Assembly: GCA_028290125.1 (NCBI GenBank)
Contig: JAQGKM010000245.1
Coordinates: 1 to 5,730, forward strand
From: Hyphomicrobiales bacterium
GTDB lineage: Bacteria; Pseudomonadota; Alphaproteobacteria; Rhizobiales; Beijerinckiaceae
Length of the DNA: 5,730 nt
Reading direction: 5' to 3'
A program made the position numbers and the translations under genes. The notes beneath the pieces were generated by a model that made no database searches, was not told the origin of the DNA, and saw nothing but the letters and a program-made list of their open reading frames with translations. Positions 1-5,181 of the stretch are shown here, one piece after another. Each line of letters begins with the position of its first letter. Within the stretch, counting starts at the first letter, position 1.

Positions 1-90
1 TATGGCGCGATCATCGCAAGCGGAGACGCATTCGCCATCCAGAACGATGCCGCTGTGCGCGAGGCCTATCTTGGCGTGGGGGACGCATGA
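1..90 (+). CDS. LivG-like ABC transporter ATP-binding protein, C-terminal end only
   Basis: The first reading frame is open from base 1 and ends at the TGA at 88-90, giving 29 residues that start YGAIIASGD and end YLGVGDA. The pattern 'G.iia.G....i..d..V..aYLG' is the usual C-terminus of LivG-type ATPases of branched-chain amino acid/amide (HAAT family) importers. The Walker motifs lie upstream of the window. Its stop overlaps the next gene's start as ATGA (87-90), and that gene is LivF-like, which is the normal livG-livF order. Substrate specificity cannot be read from this fragment. The family call rests on the short tail plus the neighbour. Confidence 0.85.
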   Translation, partial: YGAIIASGDAFAIQNDAAVREAYLGVGDA

Positions 91-794
91 CCATGCTCTC
101 CCTGCGCGGCGTGCAGGCCTCCTATGGCGCAAGCCAGGCCTTGTTCGACATTTCGCTCGACGTCGGCGCGGGCGAGGTCGTCACGCTGATGGGCCGCAAC
201 GGCATGGGCAAGACGACGACGATCCGCACCATCATGGGCCTGATGCGCGCGCAGGCCGGATACATCACCTTCAAGGGCGAAGATCTGATCGGCCTGTCGG
301 CAGACCGCGTCGCGCGGCTCGGCGTTGGCCTCGTGCCGGAAGGGCGGCTGATCTTCCCGACGCTCAGCGTGCGCGAAAACCTTGTCGCCACGGCGTCGAA
401 CCGGCGCGGCGTCGGCGAGCCGTGGACGCTTGCGCGCATCTACGACCTGTTCCCACGCCTCGACGAGCGGCGGGACCAGATGGGCGCGACCCTGTCGGGC
501 GGCGAACAGCAGATGCTGGCGATCGGCCGCGCGCTGATGACCAATCCGGACCTCGTCATTCTCGACGAGGCGACCGAAGGACTGGCGCCGGTGATCCGCG
601 CGGAGATCTGGCGTTGCATCGAAACGCTGAAGGCGCGTGGGCAATCCATCCTCATCGTCGACAAGAACATCGCCGTGCTGGAGCGCCTCGCCGACCGGCA
701 TTACGTGATCGAAAAGGGCCGCACGATCTGGTCCGGAACCAGCGCCAATCTTGCGCGCGACAGAAATGAAGTCCTGAAGCATGTCGCTTTCTGA
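87..794 (+). CDS. livF: LivF-like ABC transporter ATP-binding protein
   Basis: This is a complete 235-residue cytoplasmic ATPase, the usual LivF length. It would power, with LivG, a Liv/HAAT importer for branched-chain amino acids, amides or related small acids. Visible motifs are Walker A GRNGMGKT (residues 36-43), the LivF-typical VPEGR in place of a Q-loop glutamine (about 83-87), the signature LSGGEQQ (137-143) and Walker B LVILDE (156-161). The H-loop position, VEQN in classical LivF, reads VDKN (191-194), which I believe also occurs in related proteobacterial paralogues. ATG at 87 overlaps the livG stop and follows GTGGGGGA (77-83). An in-frame ATG at 93 is an alternative. The gene runs 14 bases into the following hydrolase gene, so translation is probably coupled. 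The locus context suggests that the imported substrate is the compound catabolised by the downstream enzymes, so the livF symbol denotes family, not proven leucine transport. Confidence 0.93.
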   Translation: MTMLSLRGVQASYGASQALFDISLDVGAGEVVTLMGRNGMGKTTTIRTIMGLMRAQAGYITFKGEDLIGLSADRVARLGVGLVPEGRLIFPTLSVRENLVATASNRRGVGEPWTLARIYDLFPRLDERRDQMGATLSGGEQQMLAIGRALMTNPDLVILDEATEGLAPVIRAEIWRCIETLKARGQSILIVDKNIAVLERLADRHYVIEKGRTIWSGTSANLARDRNEVLKHVAF

Positions 795-1890
795 ATTCAC
801 CGTTCGCGCGAGCTCCGCGCTGTCAGACCCGGCCGACGCGCTGCGCGACGCTCTTTTCTCGCTGGCGGGCGCGCTGGCTCAACACGGCGCATCGCCCGGC
901 GACATCATCCGCCTGCATCTCCATTCGCCTGCGCCGCAGGCCTTTGCGTTGACGCGCCGTGCGATTGATCTCGCCTGGCGCGACGCGTTCGGCGGCCTGC
1001 GCCGTCCCGTGTTCCATCATGCGGCGCCGGGCGATCTCGTGATCGAGGCTGAAGCGCGGATGCCCGCGCCGCCCGACGAGACGCCCGTCTGGCGCGGCAT
1101 GACCTTGCGCGAAATCGCGCGCGCCTATTCGCCGCGCAGCCAGGCCAACATGCGCGACGTTTTCGCGGCTTGGAATGCGGACGGCGCGACGTTTCGCGCA
1201 GGGCAGGGCGGTCTCGACATCGCCTATGGCCCGCAGCGCGACGCCATGTTCGATTTTTATCCGGCGCAACATCGCGACGCGCCGCTCTGGGTGTTCCTGC
1301 ATGGCGGCTATTGGCAGGCCTGCACGAAGGATCAGCACGGGCAGTTCGCCGAAGGCCTGCTGCGACAAGGCTTTGCGGTCGCCAATCTCGACTACAGCCT
1401 CGCGCCGGAAGCGTCGCTCGCCGACATCGTCTTGCAGATCCGGCATGCGTTGCAATTTCTCGTGGCGCAGGCGGACACGCTCGGCTTCGACCCTGCGCGC
1501 ATTCATCTCGCAGGCCATAGCGCCGGCGCGCATCTGGCCGCCATGGCGGCGAGCGATCCGCATGGACCGCGCATCTCGTCCGCATTGTTGCTGTCGGGCG
1601 TGTTCGACGTGGAGCCGCTGTCGCATTTGCCGATGCGGGCAATGCTCGGCCTTGATGCGCAGAACTGGCGCGCGCTGTCGCCGCTGTTTCGCGACAGGCC
1701 CGCGGCGCGGATCGCCCTTGCGCTCGGCGGGCTGGAAACGGACGAATTCAAGCGCCAGTCGGCCGAGATGGCGGCGCGCTGGAACGCGCCTGCGCCGCTT
1801 CACGTTGTGGGTCGACACCATTTCAGCCTGCTGGACGATCTGAGGACGGACGGACCGCTCCTCGATCTCGCACTGCACACAGGGGCCTGA
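781..1890 (+). CDS. RidA-like domain fused to arylformamidase-type alpha/beta hydrolase
   Basis: The protein has 369 residues in two parts. Residues about 12-95 resemble RidA/YjgF: a helix with LRDALFSLAGAL, then HGASPGDIIRLHLH (like the family's 'aGas.edvvk..vf'), then a GDLVIEAEA strand at 84-92. The family's substrate-binding arginine after proline ('PAR') is not evident; the site reads RRPVFHH. Residues about 108-369 are an alpha/beta hydrolase of the kynurenine formamidase type. It has the oxyanion motif HGGYW (174-178), nucleophile elbow GHSAG (245-249, Ser247), an acidic GGLETDEF segment (316-323) that should hold the triad acid, and GRHHFS (344-349) with His347 the likely catalytic histidine. 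No signal peptide is seen, so it is probably cytoplasmic. A formamidase alone is about 260-280 residues, so the extra N-terminus is a real addition. ATG at 781 overlaps livF by 14 bases. The hydrolase assignment is firm at family level, the RidA part is probable, and the substrate is unknown (N-formyl aromatic amine, carbamoyl compound or ester). Confidence 0.85.
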   Translation: MSLSEFTVRASSALSDPADALRDALFSLAGALAQHGASPGDIIRLHLHSPAPQAFALTRRAIDLAWRDAFGGLRRPVFHHAAPGDLVIEAEARMPAPPDETPVWRGMTLREIARAYSPRSQANMRDVFAAWNADGATFRAGQGGLDIAYGPQRDAMFDFYPAQHRDAPLWVFLHGGYWQACTKDQHGQFAEGLLRQGFAVANLDYSLAPEASLADIVLQIRHALQFLVAQADTLGFDPARIHLAGHSAGAHLAAMAASDPHGPRISSALLLSGVFDVEPLSHLPMRAMLGLDAQNWRALSPLFRDRPAARIALALGGLETDEFKRQSAEMAARWNAPAPLHVVGRHHFSLLDDLRTDGPLLDLALHTGA

Positions 1891-1919
1891 CCAAAGAAAA
1901 ACTTCGGTCAGGGCGAAGT
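1886..1919 (+). terminator. Possible weak terminator or attenuator: two mutually exclusive hairpins
   Basis: CCTGACC (1886-1892) pairs perfectly with GGTCAGG (1906-1912) across a 13-base A-rich loop. ACTTCG (1901-1906) pairs perfectly with CGAAGT (1914-1919) across a 7-base loop. They share base 1906, and the first stem's right arm lies in the loop of the second, so only one can form. The first includes the stop codon of the hydrolase gene. Only a poor T-rich stretch (GATTGTTTT, 1921-1929) follows, so this is not a textbook rho-independent terminator. Confidence 0.3.
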
Positions 1920-1927
1920 CGATTGTT

Positions 1928-1956
1928 TTGGACATTAGGCTTAGAGACCTTCTAAT
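1928..1956 (+). promoter_or_regulatory. Candidate sigma70-type promoter for the Rieske-amidohydrolase operon, with spacer inverted repeat
   Basis: TTGGAC (1928-1933) and TCTAAT (1951-1956) are separated by exactly 17 bases. The -10 matches TATAAT at 5 of 6 positions; the -35 keeps the TTG core. The element sits in the AT-richest part of the 176-base gap ahead of the Rieske gene, and transcription would begin near 1963, leaving a leader of about 100 bases. ATTAG (1934-1938) and CTAAT (1952-1956) form a 5-base inverted repeat across the spacer and the -10, a position where a bound regulator would block or remodel polymerase. The LysR-type gene downstream is one possible ligand, but no direct evidence links them. 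Confidence 0.42.
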
Positions 1957-1988
1957 CTCCCCCTCGAACACAGCCGCAGGCCGGCCGC

Positions 1989-2040
1989 CGCGAGAGCCAA
2001 AACTCTCGTGACAGGAGCAAAAGCTCAGGCCTGAATGGCC
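1989..2040 (+). promoter_or_regulatory. Structured leader: three consecutive small hairpins before the Rieske gene
   Basis: Three stem-loops follow one another with almost no gap. CGAGAG (1991-1996) pairs with CTCTCG (2003-2008) around CCAAAA, extendable by a G-T and a C-G pair to 1989-2010. GAGC (2015-2018) pairs with GCTC (2023-2026) around an AAAA loop. GGCC (2028-2031) pairs with GGCC (2037-2040) around TGAAT. They end 10 bases before the GGGAGGG ribosome binding site (2050-2056). The pairing is seen directly; a regulatory or mRNA-stabilising role is inferred. I do not recognise a known riboswitch class. Confidence 0.3.
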
Positions 2041-2066
2041 CCAAGTCCAGGGAGGGATTTCGACCG

Positions 2067-2432
2067 ATGGCCGAGCAATTCGTGGGACGTCTGTCCGAAT
2101 TTACAGATGGGTCGCGCCAGATCGTGAAGATCGGCAATACGGAAGTTGGCGTCTTTCGTCACGAGGGCGAATTCTTCGCCTACAGCAATTACTGCCTGCA
2201 TCAGGGTGGACCTGCCTGCGAGGGTCTCACGATCGCCAAGGTCGAAGAGATGCTGCGCGAGGACAAGACCTCGATGGGCCTGTTCTTCTCCGAGAAGGAC
2301 ATGAACTTCGTGTGCCCGTGGCATGGCTACGAATACGACATGAAGACGGGCGAGTGCATCTCGGACCGCAAGTTGAAGCTGAAGCGCTTCAACGTCGTGC
2401 AGAAGGGAGAGGACGTCTATGTCGTCGCCTGA
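2067..2432 (+). CDS. Rieske [2Fe-2S] ferredoxin-like protein with extended ligand loop
   Basis: This 121-residue protein is a single Rieske domain, so it is an electron carrier rather than an oxygenase large subunit. The cluster ligands are visible as CLH (Cys43, His45) and CPWH (Cys83, His86), followed by GYEYDMKTGEC as in Rieske ferredoxins. The second ligand pair starts 37 residues after His45, where the family usually has about 15-17. The extra segment (about residues 52-80) is mostly charged and helical-looking, with VEEMLRED near its start and FFSEKD near its end. No signal peptide or membrane helix is seen, so it is probably cytoplasmic. ATG at 2067 is preceded by GGGAGGG (2050-2056) at a slightly long spacing of 10 bases. 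Its last 14 bases overlap the next gene. A reductase and an oxygenase that would use it are absent from the window. It is likely expressed from the promoter candidate at 1928-1956. Confidence 0.9.
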   Translation: MAEQFVGRLSEFTDGSRQIVKIGNTEVGVFRHEGEFFAYSNYCLHQGGPACEGLTIAKVEEMLREDKTSMGLFFSEKDMNFVCPWHGYEYDMKTGECISDRKLKLKRFNVVQKGEDVYVVA

Positions 2433-2727
2433 GAGCACGACAGACAACGCCCTTTCGGACCGCGCCATCGCATTGGCGCGCGACATCGATCTCGCCACGC
2501 TGAACGGCAAGATCGACACCATCTCACCACAGGCCATGCACGCCATCCTTGCGGCGCTTCTCAAGGCCTATGGCGCAAATGTCGAAGCCGGCGAGTCCTA
2601 TCCCGTTCTGGCGGGTCCGGCTTCGGTTTCGGGAACGGATGTCTTGACGATGTGCGGCGCGCTGCTGAAAGCGGCTGACCTGCAGGTCTTTGAACTGGGA
2701 ATGTGGCAGAGCTGGACCGGCCGTTGA
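2419..2727 (+). CDS. Small protein of unknown function between Rieske and amidohydrolase genes
   Basis: I do not recognise this 102-residue protein. It has an acidic, Ser/Thr-rich start (about 1-15), then mainly amphipathic helix-like segments (16-29 and 36-52). A Gly/Pro-rich stretch follows (57-72), then a C-terminal part with TMCGALLKAADLQVFELGMW and the single cysteine at 79. There is no signal peptide, clear membrane segment or metal motif. It is very likely a real gene: GGGAGAGG (2405-2412) lies 6 bases before the ATG, its start overlaps the Rieske stop by 14 bases, and the next gene begins 34 bases after its stop. Translational coupling to the Rieske gene suggests a stoichiometric partner, such as a small subunit, chaperone or adaptor of the same system. 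That role is inference from position only. Confidence 0.72.
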   Translation: MSSPESTTDNALSDRAIALARDIDLATLNGKIDTISPQAMHAILAALLKAYGANVEAGESYPVLAGPASVSGTDVLTMCGALLKAADLQVFELGMWQSWTGR

Positions 2728-2761
2728 GCCGCGCTCGCCAATCGAAATTCAGGAGGGACGC

Positions 2762-4003
2762 ATGGATCTGATTGCTGACCGCGGCCGCCGCGTCACCGTT
2801 GATGAGCTCAACACGTCGAAGCTTCTCGCGCACGCCGCCGAACAGGCGCGCGACCGCAAGTACGAAGACATGTTGATCGTCGACTGCGACGCGCATCATT
2901 ACGAAAATGAGAATTTCAACGAAATTCTCCCCTTCATCGAGAACGACGTCCTGCGTCAGCTCACGATGTCGGGCCGCGCCAAGGGCCGCCACTCGATCGT
3001 TCCCGGTCAGGTCGGCTATCAGGACATGGGCGGTCGCGTCACGCGCTATCCGCTGCGCATGACCGAGAAGACCGATCCGGCCGGCAAGCTGCGCGACGTG
3101 CAGCTAGGCGAGCGCTGGATGGACGCCATGGGCGTCGATTATTCCTGCCTGTTCCCGACCGGCATGCTCAACGTCGGCCTGCATCCGCAGAAGGAAATGG
3201 AAGTCGAGCTGTGCTGGGCCTACAACCGCTGGCTCACCGAAGTCGTGCTGCCGGAAAACCACGGCCGCTTCTACACGCAGCTCGCGCTGCCGCTGTCGGA
3301 CGCCGAAGCCTCGCTGCGCCAGGTCGAGATGTTCGGCGGCCGCAAGGGCGTCACCGGCTTCATGGTGACGACCGTGCGCACGCTCCCGGTGCATGACAAT
3401 TCGCTGATGAAGGTCTATCGCGCCATCGAAGAGCGCGGCCTGTCGCTCGCCTTCCACTCCGGCCCCAACTGGGGCGAGCCGGTGTTCAAGGGCCTGAACC
3501 GCTTCCTGTCGGTGCATGCGCTGGGCTTCAGCTTCTACAACATCCTTCACTGCACCAACTGGGTCATCAACGGCATGGGCGAACGTTTCCCCAAGCTGCC
3601 GGTGATCTGGATCGAATCCGGTCTCGCCTGGATCCCGTTCCTGATGCAGCGCCTCGACCACGAATACATGATGCGCCCCTCGGAAGCGCCGCTTCTGAAG
3701 AAGAAGCCGTCGGACTACATGCGCGACATGTTCTATTCGACGCAGCCGATGGAAATTCAGGACATGGAAGCGCTGGAATGCACCTTCCGCATGATGAATG
3801 CGGAAACCCAGCTCATGTACGCCTCCGACTATCCGCACTGGGACTTCGACCTGCCCAGCACGATCTACGACCTGCCGTTCCTGTCGGAAAAGGCCAAGCA
3901 CAACATTCTGGGCGGCAACGCTGCGCGCACTTTCAAGCTGGAGCCGCGCAACGAAGCCCAGAAGGCAAACCTCATCAAATACGGAAATTACACCGCAGGT
4001 TGA
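2762..4003 (+). CDS. Metal-dependent amidohydrolase (amidohydrolase_2, ACMSD/decarboxylase-related)
   Basis: This is a 413-residue TIM-barrel enzyme of the amidohydrolase_2 group, which includes ACMSD, resorcylate and carboxyvanillate decarboxylases and related hydrolases. Visible motifs are DCDAHHYE (41-48), with Asp43/His45 at the first metal-ligand site; FHSGPNWGEP (231-240), with His232 the likely barrel metal ligand; His252 and His263 as candidate catalytic histidines; IESGLAW (284-290); and SDYPHWD (355-361), whose Asp356 matches the family's last metal ligand. All ligands seem present, so the enzyme should be active. It is longer than ACMSD-type members (about 330 residues), with a charged N-terminal lead of about 35 residues and an insertion-rich region at 66-115. 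ATG at 2762 follows a strong AGGAGG (2751-2756); the in-frame ATG at 2690 lies inside the preceding gene and lacks such a site. Whether it decarboxylates or hydrolyses cannot be told, and the substrate is unknown. It is the last gene before a strong terminator. Confidence 0.92.
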   Translation: MDLIADRGRRVTVDELNTSKLLAHAAEQARDRKYEDMLIVDCDAHHYENENFNEILPFIENDVLRQLTMSGRAKGRHSIVPGQVGYQDMGGRVTRYPLRMTEKTDPAGKLRDVQLGERWMDAMGVDYSCLFPTGMLNVGLHPQKEMEVELCWAYNRWLTEVVLPENHGRFYTQLALPLSDAEASLRQVEMFGGRKGVTGFMVTTVRTLPVHDNSLMKVYRAIEERGLSLAFHSGPNWGEPVFKGLNRFLSVHALGFSFYNILHCTNWVINGMGERFPKLPVIWIESGLAWIPFLMQRLDHEYMMRPSEAPLLKKKPSDYMRDMFYSTQPMEIQDMEALECTFRMMNAETQLMYASDYPHWDFDLPSTIYDLPFLSEKAKHNILGGNAARTFKLEPRNEAQKANLIKYGNYTAG

Positions 4004-4071
4004 CCCTGGGGACGGTGTACCGGCGTTCAAAAACCCGGTCCGTAATAAAAGCCGGTCAACGGCTCCTACTG

Positions 4072-4097
4072 AAAGGCGGCTCTCGGGCCGCCTTTTT
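4072..4097 (+). terminator. Rho-independent terminator after the amidohydrolase gene
   Basis: AAAGGCGGC (4072-4080) pairs perfectly with GCCGCCTTT (4087-4095) around the loop TCTCGG, and the right arm runs directly into TTTTT (4093-4097). A smaller hairpin, AGCCG/CGGCT (4050-4054 and 4060-4064), precedes it. It closes the Rieske-amidohydrolase transcript and separates it from the LysR-type gene. The rest of the gap 4004-4167 holds several short CCGGT-containing inverted repeats (for example ACCGG 4019-4023 with CCGGT 4035-4039) and no convincing promoter; TATAGG at 4116-4121 is the best -10-like string. Confidence 0.88.
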
Positions 4098-4167
4098 CTA
4101 TTTCGCGCGCCCCTGTATAGGATGGCGGCCAAGCTCGCCGTTCATCGGCGCATCCCGGGAGGGGACG

Positions 4168-5090
4168 ATCAACCTCAAGCAGCTCACCTATTTCCTGCGC
4201 GTGGTCGAGGCCGGCAACATGACGGCAGCCGCCGAGCTGTTGAACCTCGCGCAGCCGGCGCTGGGCTCGCAGATCCGCCAGCTCGAAAAGGAGCTGTCGG
4301 TCGCGCTGCTCGTGCGCCATTCCCGGGGCGTCTCGCCGACGGAGGCGGGGCGCCTGCTCTACGAACGCGCCAAGGCGCTCCTGCGCGAGGTCGAGGAGAT
4401 CCGCCGCGACGTGCAGCAACTGGCACGGCGAAGAAGGATTCGATCGTGCTCGGGCTGTCGCCCTCGATCATGCTGCTGATCGGCGCCGATGTGCTGCTCG
4501 AAGCGCGGCGCGAAATGCCCAACGTCTTCCTCAGTCTCTCGGAAGAGCGCTCCTTCGTGCTGGCAGAGGCGCTGGAGCGCGACCAGCTCGACATCATTCT
4601 CGCCTACAACATCGGCCCGCGTCCCGGCTTCGAGCGCAAGGCGATCCTGGAAGAAGATTTCGTCTTCGTCACCGCGCCGGAAAATGCGCCCTCGGCGCCC
4701 ACCATCTCGTTCGCCGAGGCGCTCGAGGCCGAACTGGTGATCGGCGGCGAACGCGGCCTCATCCGCTCGATCGTCGAGGAGGAGGCCAAGCGCCTCTCCC
4801 TCAAGCTGCGCATCGCCTTCGAGGTGCATTCCATCAATTCGATGAAGTCGCTGATCGCGCGCGGCGTCGGCGCCAGCCTGATGCCCTATTCTCTCGCGGC
4901 CGACGAGATCCAGCGCGGCGCTCTGACGGCCAAGCGCATCGACCGTCCCGCCCTCACGCGCACGCTTTACGCGGTGCTGCCGACCGGGCGGCATCCGCAG
5001 GCGCCCGACGCCGAGATGATGCGCTTCGTCGCCACGCTCGAGGCGCGGATGCTGAAAGCGCTCGGGCCGTTCGGGCGCACGTTGAAATAG
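4168..5090 (+). pseudogene. LysR-type transcriptional regulator, non-standard start and frameshifted
   Basis: With one base restored, this region encodes about 307 residues, the normal LysR length. The N-terminal half (4168 to about 4424) is a typical winged helix-turn-helix: NLKQLTYFLRVVEAGNMTAAA, then AQPALGSQIRQLEKEL, then RHSRGVSPTEAG and a linker helix ending RRDVQQL. The C-terminal half reads in a different frame from about 4422 to the TAG at 5088-5090: GTAKKDSIVLGLSPS, then LDIILAYN, FVFVTAPENAP, INSMKSLIARGVGASLMPYS, a periplasmic-binding-like effector domain. A missing G in CTGG at 4420-4423 (expected CTG GGC ACG) explains the switch. Left as is, translation stops at 4477-4479 after the DNA-binding domain. 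The natural start position is ATC at 4168, 5 bases after GGAGG (4158-4162); no in-frame ATG, GTG or TTG lies nearby upstream, and ACG at 4165 is the only other near option. The effector domain is otherwise intact, so the lesions are recent or are sequence errors. It is separated from the preceding operon by a terminator. Confidence 0.85.
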
Positions 5091-5107
5091 GTCGCAGCCG
5101 CGAGCGA

Positions 5108-5136
5108 TTGACACGCGCGCGCGCACGGCCGATTTT
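5108..5136 (+). promoter_or_regulatory. Possible promoter for the MFS gene with alternating CG spacer
   Basis: TTGACA (5108-5113) is a perfect -35 hexamer, and 17 bases later GATTTT (5131-5136) matches TATAAT at only 3 of 6 positions. The spacer is mostly a strict purine-pyrimidine alternation (5111-5127), including 11 bases of CGCG. The -10 lies 45 bases before the TTG start at 5182. The weak -10 keeps confidence low; the MFS gene may instead be read through from the LysR-type gene, since no terminator is visible between them. Confidence 0.3.
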
Positions 5137-5181
5137 GCCGACCCCGGCGCGGCATCCTCGCGCCCCCTGCACGGTGTTCCC

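Noticed and set aside
2..769. A 255-codon + strand frame overlapping livF
   Set aside because: It is out of frame with the Walker A, signature and Walker B motifs, and its product is an Arg/Pro/His-rich shadow.
823..1971. A 382-codon open frame on the - strand opposite the hydrolase gene
   Set aside because: The + strand frame has full catalytic motifs. The reverse frame is Arg/His-rich low-complexity translation typical of the complement of GC-rich coding DNA, with no recognisable domain.
2690..2761. Upstream in-frame ATG at 2690 extending the amidohydrolase by 24 residues
   Set aside because: It lies within the preceding gene, lacks a good ribosome binding site, and the extra residues look non-conserved; ATG at 2762 has AGGAGG at ideal spacing.
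3104..4132. A 342-codon open frame on the - strand opposite the amidohydrolase
   Set aside because: It is the complement of a well-supported enzyme gene and crosses the terminator; its product resembles no family.
4122..4170. ATG at 4122 as the start of the LysR-type gene
   Set aside because: It is in frame 3, whereas the DNA-binding domain is in frame 1, so it would encode an unrelated peptide through the helix-turn-helix region.
4417..4440. Programmed -1 ribosomal frameshifting in the LysR-type gene
   Set aside because: No X-XXY-YYZ slippery heptamer is present at the junction, and LysR regulators are not known to use it; a lost base is simpler.
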